Program-made: the position numbers and the translations under genes
Shown: piece after piece, positions 41,419 to 49,320 of the stretch
Numbering within the stretch: position 1 is the stretch's first letter
Layout: every line of letters begins with the position of its first letter
From: Phenylobacterium sp.
Lineage (GTDB): Bacteria; Pseudomonadota; Alphaproteobacteria; Caulobacterales; Caulobacteraceae
Assembly: GCF_025351295.1 (NCBI RefSeq)
Contig: NZ_JANXWD010000105.1
Coordinates: 1 to 64,000, forward strand
Length of the DNA: 64,000 nucleotides
Direction: 5' to 3'
The notes under the pieces: generated by a model
Databases searched by the model: none
What the model was told of the DNA's origin: nothing
Seen by the model: only the letters and a program-made list of their open reading frames with translations

Positions 41419-43163
41419 CACATGAGGTCGAACAGCTGCGCGAGGCCCTCGCCTCCACCCGGCGGCTGCAGGCCGCCGAGAGCCAACGGCTGCGTGAACA
41501 TGTGCTGGTGATCAACGGGATTCGGGCGCTCTCGGTCGACGACGACCCGGACATCCTGCTCGCGCGGATGTTCGAGCTGCTGAGCGCGGCGCTGGCGTTC
41601 GACGAGGCCTACGTTCTCGAGGTCAAGGACGATCTGTTCGTCTGCGTCGCCTCCACCGCCCCCGGCGCCCTCGGCGCGACCTGGCCGGCGGGCGCCTTCT
41701 TCCGCCGCGTGGCCGGCGGTGGGGCGGCGCTGGTGCCGGACAATTCCCGCGTGCCGGAATGGGCGTCTTGCCAGGGCGTCGCCCCGCTGCCGGGCGGGGC
41801 GATCTACGCGCCGATCGCCGCGGTACACGGACCGGGCCTCCTGGTGTTGTGCGCCCACCAGCTGGGCGCCTATTCGTCCGCCGATCTGGCGCTGGTCTCG
41901 AAGCTGGGGCTGCTGGTCTCCCAGACCCTGGCCACCGGCCAGCGGCGGCGGCTGGCCGAGGCGATGCACCGCGCCCAGGTCGAGCGCCAAGCCGCCGTCG
42001 ACGCCAACGAAACCAAGTCCCAGTTCTTCGCCAATATGAGCCACGAGGTCCGCACGCCCTTGAACGGGGTGATCACCGTGGCGGACCTGCTGGCCCGCAC
42101 CGACCTCGGACCGCGGCAGCGCGAGATGGTCTCCCTGATCCTCGAGTCGGGTCGAACGCTGGAGCGCCTGCTGAGCGATATCCTGGACTTCACCAAGATC
42201 GAGGCCGGCAAGCTGACCCTCGAGACGCGCGCCTTCAACCTGACCGAAAACCTGGCGTGCGTCTGCGACCTCTTCGCCGCCGAGGCGGACGCCAAGGGCC
42301 TGCGCTTCGACGTCAGGCATCTCGACGCGGCGCAGGCCTGGTTGGACGGCGACAGCGTCCGGGTCCGCCAGGTGGTGACCAACCTGCTCTCCAACGCCGT
42401 CAAATTCACCGAGCAGGGCGGCGTCACCCTCGAGGTCGATGTCCAGCCGGGCGGCGACCTGTCGACGGTGGTCATTCGCGTCCGTGACACCGGCTGCGGC
42501 TTCGCGGCCGAGGCGGCCGATCGCCTGTTCGACCGTTTCGAGCAGGCCGATGGTTCCATCACCCGCCGGTTCGGCGGCTCCGGACTGGGGCTCGCCATCT
42601 CCCGCTCGCTGGCGCTGCAGATGGGCGGCGACATCACCTGCCGCTCCACGCCTGGCGAGGGTTCAGAGTTCGAATTCCGCTTCGTGGCGGCGCCGGTCCA
42701 GCCGGCGGCGAGCGCCCCGGAAGCCGAAGAGCCGGGCGCGCAGCGCGCCTGGCGCATCCTCGTCGCCGAGGACAACCCCAACAACCGCCGGATCATCGGC
42801 ATGGTCCTGGAGCTGATCGGCGCGGACGTGACCTACGCCGAGGACGGCCTGGAGGCCTGCCAGGCCTTTGCGCGCGAGCCGTTCGATCTCATCCTCATGG
42901 ACATGCAGATGCCGGTCCTCGACGGGCTCTCGGCGACGCGGAATATCCGCGCGCTGGAGCTGCAACGCGGCGATGCGCCGATCCCGATCATCGTGCTGTC
43001 GGCCAATGCCATGACCCACCAGGTGGCCCAGTCGCTGGAGGCCGGCGCCGACGCGCACATGCCCAAGCCGATCGACGCCGCCGCCCTGCTCGCGAAGATC
43101 TCGCAGCTCAGCACGGCATCGCTCGCACCGGCCGCGGGACCAGCCGCGTTCGGACTCGGCTGA
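41415..43163 (+). CDS. Soluble hybrid histidine kinase (GAF-like, HisKA, HATPase, receiver)
   Basis: A 582-residue kinase without membrane segments. Residues 1-45 are coiled coil and 45-180 a GAF-like sensor. HisKA carries [16 protein letters not shown] with His210, and HATPase carries [20 protein letters not shown] and [15 protein letters not shown]. The receiver has [14 protein letters not shown] and acceptor Asp496 in [13 protein letters not shown]. It is translationally coupled to the FIST protein gene, which probably supplies its input. No separate output regulator is adjacent on this strand; phosphotransfer partners are unknown. Confidence 0.9.
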   Translation: MTHEVEQLREALASTRRLQAAESQRLREHVLVINGIRALSVDDDPDILLARMFELLSAALAFDEAYVLEVKDDLFVCVASTAPGALGATWPAGAFFRRVAGGGAALVPDNSRVPEWASCQGVAPLPGGAIYAPIAAVHGPGLLVLCAHQLGAYSSADLALVSKLGLLVSQTLATGQRRRLAEAMHRAQVERQAAVDANETKSQFFANMSHEVRTPLNGVITVADLLARTDLGPRQREMVSLILESGRTLERLLSDILDFTKIEAGKLTLETRAFNLTENLACVCDLFAAEADAKGLRFDVRHLDAAQAWLDGDSVRVRQVVTNLLSNAVKFTEQGGVTLEVDVQPGGDLSTVVIRVRDTGCGFAAEAADRLFDRFEQADGSITRRFGGSGLGLAISRSLALQMGGDITCRSTPGEGSEFEFRFVAAPVQPAASAPEAEEPGAQRAWRILVAEDNPNNRRIIGMVLELIGADVTYAEDGLEACQAFAREPFDLILMDMQMPVLDGLSATRNIRALELQRGDAPIPIIVLSANAMTHQVAQSLEAGADAHMPKPIDAAALLAKISQLSTASLAPAAGPAAFGLG

Positions 43164-43242
43164 GGCCGATCGCGCCAACAGGCGCGGGGACCTGCTGTCG
43201 CTGGACGCCCCATCGGCGCCGGCTCGTTGGATACTGAGCGGC

Positions 43243-44115
43243 CTATTCCGCCAAAAACACCTCCGCCGCCGCCATGAACGCATCGAGCCGGTCGTGGTGG
43301 ACCCAGTGGCCGGCGCCTTCGAAGTTCACCAGGCGGGCGTTGCGGAAGTGCTGGATGCGGCCGTCGACCACCGGGTCAGAGGCCCAGGACTCCGCGCCGC
43401 GTACCAGGAGGACGGGCGCGGTGATGCTGCGCCACAGGTGCTGCTGGTCCTCATGCGATAGACCCCCCACACCGCCGCCCCACCGCGCGTGGTTGTCGAA
43501 CTTCCAGGAGTAGGTGCCGTCCTCGTTCTGATGGGCGCCGTAGATCGTCAGGTGGCGCGCCTGTTCCGGGCTCAGGTGTGGGTTCTCGTGCGCCATGCGG
43601 GCGACCGCGTCGTCGAGTGTCGCGTACCGCCGCGGCGCCCGTCCGGAGTTCTCGCGTCGATCCTTCACCCAGGCGCGGATCCGCGCCTCGACGGAGCGCT
43701 TGGCCTGCTCTTCCATGACCGCCGGCGAAGGGCCGAGGCCCTCGATGGCGATGACCTTCTTCACATTCTCGGGGAAGGCGCCGCAGTAGTTCAGGGTGAT
43801 GCCCGCCCCCAGGGAGTGGGCGATGATGGTCACCGGCGCCATGCCCTTCTGATGGATGATCTGGGCCAGGTCGTAGATGTAGCCCGCCATCTCGTAGCCG
43901 CCGCCGACCGCCCAGGCGCTGTCGCCGTGCCCGCGCAGATCGGGGGCGATCACGTGGTAGCGGTCACGCAGCCGCTGGGCCACCCAGTCCCAGTTGCGGC
44001 AATGGTCGCGGCCGCCATGGACGAGCAACAGCGGCGGGGCCGCCTCGTTTCCCCAATCCACGTAATGCAGGCGCAGACGCTGCGAGAAGTAGAAGTGGGA
44101 CGTCGGGCCTTCCAT
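43243..44115 (-). CDS. Alpha/beta hydrolase
   Basis: A 290-residue hydrolase. It starts MEGPTSHFYFSQRLRLHYVDWG; the oxyanion region is LLLVHGGRDHCRNWDWVA and the nucleophile elbow is IIAHSLGAG (Ser). The late His is in EGAGHWVHHDRLDAF, with Asp candidates in between (SWASDPVVDGRI). The cap segment contains MAHENPHLSPEQARHL. The start at ATG 44115 is chosen for its family-like beginning; the longer frame to 44247 is repeat-derived. Substrate unknown. Confidence 0.85.
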   Translation of the reverse strand: MEGPTSHFYFSQRLRLHYVDWGNEAAPPLLLVHGGRDHCRNWDWVAQRLRDRYHVIAPDLRGHGDSAWAVGGGYEMAGYIYDLAQIIHQKGMAPVTIIAHSLGAGITLNYCGAFPENVKKVIAIEGLGPSPAVMEEQAKRSVEARIRAWVKDRRENSGRAPRRYATLDDAVARMAHENPHLSPEQARHLTIYGAHQNEDGTYSWKFDNHARWGGGVGGLSHEDQQHLWRSITAPVLLVRGAESWASDPVVDGRIQHFRNARLVNFEGAGHWVHHDRLDAFMAAAEVFLAE

Positions 44116-44210
44116 GGCAGTCTCCGCGATGCGCCGGGGTCCCATATCATCCGCCGGCCGGACGTGCAGACCCGTTACCGTCTGACGGTCCGCACCGCCA
44201 TCTCCCGCGT

Positions 44211-44269
44211 CGCCATCGCCCACTTCGCCAGCGCCCCACTTCGCCATCGCCCCACTTCGCCATCGCCCA
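44211..44269. repeat. Four tandem copies of a 15-16 bp unit
   Basis: CGCCATCGCCCACTT-like units repeat four times (CGCCATCGCC or CGCCAGCGCC followed by CACTT or CACGT) in the spacer between two divergent hydrolase genes. It is a minisatellite-like tract and could vary in copy number between strains. Confidence 0.75.
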
Positions 44270-44315
44270 CGTCACGGCTTGACCGGAACCCGCCCAGACC
44301 CCCACCTCCCGTCCG

Positions 44316-44972
44316 ATGGAAACGCCGACTCTTCAGGGACCGCTGGTCCTTCCCGCCTCAGGGCGCGCGCCGACCTCGATGGTCATTCTGCTCCACGGCT
44401 ATGGTTCGAATGGCGACGACCTCATCGGGCTGGTCCCCTATTGGCGCGACGCCCTGCCCGATACCGTCTTCCTGTCGCCCAACGCCCCGCAGCCTTGCCC
44501 GGGCGCGCCCGGCGGGCGGCAGTGGTGGCCGTTGACCAGCTTCAGTCCGCAGGCCCGCGCCGCCGGCGTTCGCGAGGCCGCGCCGACCCTGAACGCCTAT
44601 ATCGACGGCCAGCTGGCCACCTACGGCCTGACGGAAGACCGGCTCGCCCTCGTCGGCTTCAGCCAGGGGACCATGGTCGCCCTGCACGTCGGCCCGCGAC
44701 GCGAACGGCCGCTGGCGGGCGTGATCGGCTATTCCGGCATGCTGGCCGATCCGGACAGCCTGGCCGCCGAGTTGCTCTCGAAGCCCCCGGTCCTGCTCGT
44801 TCACGGGGACGCCGATCCCACCGTCCCGGTCGCCGCCCTGCAGCAGGCCCGGGCGGCGCTCGATCCGCTTGGCCTGGAGGTCAGCACCCACATGTCGCGC
44901 GGCCTGGGGCACAGCATCGACGAGGCCGGCCTGCGACTGGGCGGACAGTTCCTGAGCCGGGTGCTGGCGTAG
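44316..44972 (+). CDS. Phospholipase/carboxylesterase family alpha/beta hydrolase
   Basis: A 218-residue esterase of the small carboxylesterase/phospholipase group. VILLHGYGSNGDDL gives the oxyanion loop, LVGFSQGTMVAL the nucleophile Ser elbow, LLVHGDADPTVP the acid residue and MSRGLGHSID the His. Length is normal for the family (about 220). It is divergent from the other hydrolase and followed 100 bp later by an amidohydrolase gene. Likely cytoplasmic ester hydrolysis; no specific substrate can be given. Confidence 0.87.
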   Translation: METPTLQGPLVLPASGRAPTSMVILLHGYGSNGDDLIGLVPYWRDALPDTVFLSPNAPQPCPGAPGGRQWWPLTSFSPQARAAGVREAAPTLNAYIDGQLATYGLTEDRLALVGFSQGTMVALHVGPRRERPLAGVIGYSGMLADPDSLAAELLSKPPVLLVHGDADPTVPVAALQQARAALDPLGLEVSTHMSRGLGHSIDEAGLRLGGQFLSRVLA

Positions 44973-45070
44973 ACCCAGCTGAGCGAACCCGCGGCGATCC
45001 TCGTCTCGATTGCCCCCATCCCTGGCCCGACATAACCTTGCTTCAGCGCAGTCGCGCGCCGGAGCACGCC

Positions 45071-46228
45071 ATGGCCGAAGGCTTCATCCTGGAGATCCCG
45101 GAACAGGTCGGGCTGGCCGTCGCCGCACAGCGGCGGCCGCAGGCGCGGAGCCGCGACTGGCCGGCGGGGACGGTGATCGTCTCGGCCGACAGCCACATGC
45201 TGGAGAGCGACCTCTGGGTCGACCGCTTTCCCGCTCACCTGAAAGACCAGGCGCCGCGGATGGTCCTCAAGGACGGCGGCTGGGACCTGAGCATCGGCGG
45301 CAAGTCGATGACCCCGCCGGCGATCGCCCAGCACCTGTGCGACGCGCTGGAGTGCTATCCGGGCCTGACCGACCTCGACGCGCGGATCGCCGACCTGGAC
45401 ATCGAGGGCGTCGAGAAGGAGCTGATCTTTCCGCAGCGCCTGTTCGGCCTGATGATGTTCGGCGAGATCGAGCACAAGGCGGAGGTGTTCGGCGCCTACA
45501 ACGCGCACATCGGCGCGGTCTGCGCCCAGGCGCCCGGGCGGCTCTACCCGGTGATGGTCCCCAGCTACTGGGACCCGGAGGCGGCGGGCGCGTCGGTGGC
45601 CCGTTGCGCGGAGCTGGGCGCGCGCTGCCTGATGATCCCGATCAAGCCCGGCAAGTTCGCCGACGGCCGGACCATCCAGTACAATCACCCCCGGATGGAT
45701 CCGCTGTGGGCGGCCGTCGAGGCGAGCGGCCTGCCGTTGGCCTTCCACATCGGCGAGGCAATCCCGACCGCCGAGCCGGGCGCGGTCGGCGTCTCGGTGC
45801 TGACCCAGATGCAGGGGTTCCGGCAGAACTGGGCGCAGCTCACCTTCGGCGGGGTGTTCGACCGGTTCCCGGGCCTGCAGGTGGTGTTCGTGGAGGCGGG
45901 GCTGAGCTGGGTCCCCGGCATGCTCCACGACGCCGACATGATCTACAATTCCTTCCCCACCTCGGTCTCGCCGAAGCTGGCGCACGCGCCCAGCTGGTAC
46001 TGGGCCCACCACTGCTATGCGACCTTCATGACCGACCCGGTGGGGCTGGAGATGCTGCACAGGATCGGCGCCGACCGGGTGCTGTGGTCGTCGGACTATC
46101 CGCACCAGGAAAGCACCTTCGGCTATACCCGCAGCGCCATCGAGGCGGTGTTCCGGGCCTGCAGCGTGGACGACGCCCAGAAGATCCTGGGCAGGACCGC
46201 GCTGAAGCTGTTCCGGATGGACGCGTGA
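45071..46228 (+). CDS. Amidohydrolase family 2 (ACMSD-like) protein
   Basis: A 385-residue metal-dependent hydrolase/decarboxylase. It contains VIVSADSHMLESDLWVDRFP (metal site variant with D-x-H), FPQRLFGLMMFGEIE, LPLAFHIGEAIP with a metal-ligand His, VVFVEAGLSWVPGMLHDAD and RVLWSSDYPHQEST, whose Asp closes the active site. The family includes aminocarboxymuconate semialdehyde decarboxylase and related aromatic-acid decarboxylases. Start ATG 45071. It overlaps the following PhyH gene (GTGA), so the two act together. Confidence 0.87.
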   Translation: MAEGFILEIPEQVGLAVAAQRRPQARSRDWPAGTVIVSADSHMLESDLWVDRFPAHLKDQAPRMVLKDGGWDLSIGGKSMTPPAIAQHLCDALECYPGLTDLDARIADLDIEGVEKELIFPQRLFGLMMFGEIEHKAEVFGAYNAHIGAVCAQAPGRLYPVMVPSYWDPEAAGASVARCAELGARCLMIPIKPGKFADGRTIQYNHPRMDPLWAAVEASGLPLAFHIGEAIPTAEPGAVGVSVLTQMQGFRQNWAQLTFGGVFDRFPGLQVVFVEAGLSWVPGMLHDADMIYNSFPTSVSPKLAHAPSWYWAHHCYATFMTDPVGLEMLHRIGADRVLWSSDYPHQESTFGYTRSAIEAVFRACSVDDAQKILGRTALKLFRMDA

Positions 46229-47019
46229 GCGAAGTCGGCGAGGCCTACGCCCGCGACGGCGTCGTCCATCTGCCGGGCGTCCTGAATGCGGAAGCCCTGG
46301 CAGGCGCGCGAGCGGCCTACGACTGGAGCCTGGCCCACCCCGGGCCACTGGCCTCGAACATCCGCCAGGCGAGCGACGCGACTTTCTACCAGGACCTCTA
46401 CAATCCCGACTGCCTCACCGGCTACCGGGCCATGCTCGAGGCCTCGCCGATCCCGGCGCTGGTGGCCGATCTGTGGGGCTCGGGGCCGGTCTGGTTCATG
46501 TACGAGCAGGTGTTCCTGAAGGAAGGCGGCGAGGCGCGGCGCACGCCGTGGCATCAGGATTCCTCCTACCTTGCCGTCGCCGGCGAAGACCTGGCGGTGG
46601 CCTGGATCACCTTCGATCCCGTGCCGAAGGCCGACTCGCTGGAATTCGTTCGCGGCTCGCATCGGGGGCGGCTCTACAACGGCTCGCGCTTCGAGCTCGG
46701 CGACGACACCGCACCCACCCATCCGCGTTCGTCCCTGCCGCGTTTGCCGGACATCGAGGCCGACCGGGATCGCTGGGACATCGTCTCCTGGGCGGTCGAG
46801 CCGGGCGACCTGATCGTCTTCCACCCGGCGGTCCTGCACGGCGGCGCGCCGACCCATCCCGGCCGCCGGCGCCGGACGCTCACCCTGCGCTTCTTCGGCG
46901 ACCAGGCGGTCTACGAGCCGCGTGAAGGCGGCGCAGGGCCGCGGGTGGCGGGTTTCCACGAGCGGATGGTCGCGGGCGAGCCATTCCGCGACCCTGGCTT
47001 CCTGCAGTTGCGGGTGTAG
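46225..47019 (+). CDS. Phytanoyl-CoA dioxygenase (PhyH) family protein
   Basis: A 264-residue Fe(II)/2-oxoglutarate oxygenase. The metal ligands appear as WHQD (HxD) in RTPWHQDSSYLAVAG and the distal His in VLHGGAPTH, with the 2-oxoglutarate-binding Arg in RRRTLTLRFF. Translation begins at GTG 46225, which overlaps the amidohydrolase stop. Family members hydroxylate fatty acyl-CoAs, small acids or natural products. Coupling to a decarboxylase-like amidohydrolase suggests a short catabolic route, substrate unknown. Its stop is only 3 bp from that of the convergent aminotransferase gene. Confidence 0.85.
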   Translation: MSEVGEAYARDGVVHLPGVLNAEALAGARAAYDWSLAHPGPLASNIRQASDATFYQDLYNPDCLTGYRAMLEASPIPALVADLWGSGPVWFMYEQVFLKEGGEARRTPWHQDSSYLAVAGEDLAVAWITFDPVPKADSLEFVRGSHRGRLYNGSRFELGDDTAPTHPRSSLPRLPDIEADRDRWDIVSWAVEPGDLIVFHPAVLHGGAPTHPGRRRRTLTLRFFGDQAVYEPREGGAGPRVAGFHERMVAGEPFRDPGFLQLRV

Positions 47020-47022
47020 GGC

Positions 47023-48222
47023 TCAGAGGTTCAGCTTCACCACGGCGGCGTTGAAGGCGTCCATCTCGCTGGCCGACCCCACCGTGATCCGCGAGAGGTT
47101 GGGCCAGATCGGCCAGGAGCGGCCGATCTCGATGCCCTCGCCGGCGAACGCGGCCTTCACGTCCCGGGCCGGCTTCTTCCAGTCGACCATGAAGAAGTTG
47201 GCGGCCGGCGGGATGTAGCCGATCTTGCGCTTGTCCAGCAGGGCCAGGCTGCGGTCGCGCACCCTGACCATCTCCGCGCGGCGCTTGGCGATCAGGTCGG
47301 CCTGCACCAGGCTGACCGCGCCGCAGACCACCGACGGGTTGGGCAGGGCGAAGCTGGCCATCTGTCCGTCGTAGCGCATGGTCTTCATCATCAGCTCGGG
47401 CCGGGCGATCGTCAGGCCCATCCGCATCCCGGCCATGCCGAACAGCTTGGAGAAGGTGCGCAGGACGATGATGTCCTTGTCCTGGGCGGCCAGGTAGCTG
47501 CCGACCGGCACCCCGGCGAAGTGGGTGTAGGCCTCGTCCAGCAGGACGATCGACCCGGCCGGCTTGTTGGCCAGCAGCCACTCCACGTCGGCCAGCGGGG
47601 TGATCGTGGCGGTCGGGTTGTTGGGGGTGCAGATGTAGTAGACCCCGGCGTTCGGATCGGCCGCCAGCATGGCCTTCACGTCGTGGCGGTAGTCGGCGGT
47701 GAGGGGGACCTCGCTGACCTTGGCGCCGATGTAGCGGGCGACGCTGGGCGCCAGTTCGAAGGTCGGGTTGGCGATCACCAGGCCGCGGGTCGGCGAGCAA
47801 TAGGTGACCACGATGCGGGCCATCGGGTCGCTGGAGCCCGCCCACGGCAGCACGTGGCTGGCCGGCACCTTCTCCACCGCGACGACGGCGTTCACGAAGT
47901 CGGTGCGCTGGGTGCTGGTGTAGCGGTTGCCGGTGGCGACCGCGGCGGCGGCGGCCTTGGCGCCCGGCTCCAGCGGGCCGGTCCAGCACTCGTTGGCGCC
48001 GATGTGGACCATGGCGGAGACCGCCGTGGGCGCGGCCCCGGCGTCGGCCTTGGCGTGCGGGTTGGTGGCAGTGGTCTGGGCGAAGGCCGCGCCGGCCACG
48101 CTGGCGACCCCTGGCCCCGCGGCCAGCAGGCCGAAGATGCGGCCGAACGACCGCCGGGAATAGCCGCGCCGCGTCAGGTCGGCTTCGAAGTCCTCGGAAA
48201 GCCCGGCGGAAGCTTCAGTCAT
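47023..48222 (-). CDS. Tat-exported HisC-like aminotransferase (PLP fold type I)
   Basis: A 399-residue aminotransferase of the histidinol-phosphate type. It has ICTPNNPTATITPL, VLLDEAYTHFAGVP and the PLP-Lys motif LRTFSKLFGMAGMRMGL. Unlike cytoplasmic HisC it begins with a twin-arginine leader (TRRGYSRRSFGRIFGLLAAG, then VAGAAFAQT), so the folded PLP enzyme would be exported to the periplasm. Active-site residues look intact. No hisB-D genes are near. Location outside the cytoplasm suggests it acts on imported or envelope amines. Confidence 0.85.
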   Translation of the reverse strand: MTEASAGLSEDFEADLTRRGYSRRSFGRIFGLLAAGPGVASVAGAAFAQTTATNPHAKADAGAAPTAVSAMVHIGANECWTGPLEPGAKAAAAAVATGNRYTSTQRTDFVNAVVAVEKVPASHVLPWAGSSDPMARIVVTYCSPTRGLVIANPTFELAPSVARYIGAKVSEVPLTADYRHDVKAMLAADPNAGVYYICTPNNPTATITPLADVEWLLANKPAGSIVLLDEAYTHFAGVPVGSYLAAQDKDIIVLRTFSKLFGMAGMRMGLTIARPELMMKTMRYDGQMASFALPNPSVVCGAVSLVQADLIAKRRAEMVRVRDRSLALLDKRKIGYIPPAANFFMVDWKKPARDVKAAFAGEGIEIGRSWPIWPNLSRITVGSASEMDAFNAAVVKLNL

Positions 48223-48380
48223 CGGATCGGCCCTCGAATGGTCAGTGGTTCGCGAACCGCGACGGTAAGCTCACTCGCGAAGTTGGCAATCCGGTCGTGC
48301 TGGCCGATGGGCGGGTGGACGCCGGCCGGCGCCCCGATGCTGAATTTCTATGCGATGCGACCTCGGCCCGCCCGGCGGCG

Positions 48381-49235
48381 TCAGCCCTTCGCGCCCACCT
48401 TGCGGACCCCGCGCTCGATCTCGGCCAGGCGCACCAGCAGGTCGCCGGTCAGGCGGTCCATCTTCTCGTGCAACTGCATGATCTCCAGCTCGGCCTTGAG
48501 GTTGACGTCGTATTCGATCTCGCCACGCACCCGGTCCTTCTCGATCTGACGGTTCTGGCTGAGCAGGACGAACACCGACAGGATGATCGCCTCCAGCGAC
48601 ACCACCATGGTCAGCAGGCCGAACGGGAAGGCGTCGAACCGCAGCGTTTCGCTGAGCGCCATGTTCCAGGCGATCCAGACGAAGAAGATCACCACGTGGA
48701 TCATCAGGAACGGGATGCTGCCGCTGAAGTCGGCGATCCAGTCGGCGGCCTGGTCGACCGCGCTGCGGGCGTCGGCGACCTCGTCGTTGACGTTGCGCGA
48801 GGCGGTGTGGCGCAGCAGTTCGGCGTTGACCCGCACGCGGCCCGCCATGGCCCCCAGCAGGTCGAGCGCGGCCTGGGGATAGGCGCGGACCAGCACCTCG
48901 AGGTCGTTGCGATCGACCCTGAGCGCCTCGACCGCCGCGACGCACCGCGCCGAGGCCGTGCGCGAGCCGTGGTCAAGCAGGGACAGGTCGCCGAAATAAC
49001 CACCCTCGCCAACGCGTTCGAGAATGATCTCGTCGCCGGTGTTGTTCTTGAAGAAGATCTCCGCCTCGCCGGCGGTGACGATGTACATCGAATCCCCGGG
49101 GTCGCCGGCCGCGAAGATCACGTGCCCTGCCGCGAACTCGGTGGCGTCCAGGTCGGCCGCGAGCGTCTCGCGTTCAGCCTGGTCGAGGAACTGGAAGAGC
49201 GGAATCCCGTGAAGGATCTCGGCGCGCGTAGCCAT
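48381..49235 (-). CDS. Cyclic-nucleotide-binding + DUF1003 membrane protein
   Basis: A 284-residue protein. Residues 1-125 form a cNMP-binding domain (GIPLFQFLDQAERETLAADL ... ESDT-like GEGGYFGDLSLLDHGSRTASARC). Residues 165-245 match DUF1003, with two helices (LMIHVVIFFVWIAWNMAL and LLTMVVSLEAIILSVFVLLSQNRQ), followed by a coiled-coil tail. It probably couples a cyclic nucleotide signal to the membrane; the output is unknown. Flanking genes do not suggest a role. Confidence 0.87.
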   Translation of the reverse strand: MATRAEILHGIPLFQFLDQAERETLAADLDATEFAAGHVIFAAGDPGDSMYIVTAGEAEIFFKNNTGDEIILERVGEGGYFGDLSLLDHGSRTASARCVAAVEALRVDRNDLEVLVRAYPQAALDLLGAMAGRVRVNAELLRHTASRNVNDEVADARSAVDQAADWIADFSGSIPFLMIHVVIFFVWIAWNMALSETLRFDAFPFGLLTMVVSLEAIILSVFVLLSQNRQIEKDRVRGEIEYDVNLKAELEIMQLHEKMDRLTGDLLVRLAEIERGVRKVGAKG

Positions 49236-49320
49236 GGATCACCTGTCGGACGCGACGGCCGGGCGACGGTCGCCCGGCCGTCCATTCAGAGTAAATTGGC
49301 CGGAGGCCAGGGCGGCGGCG

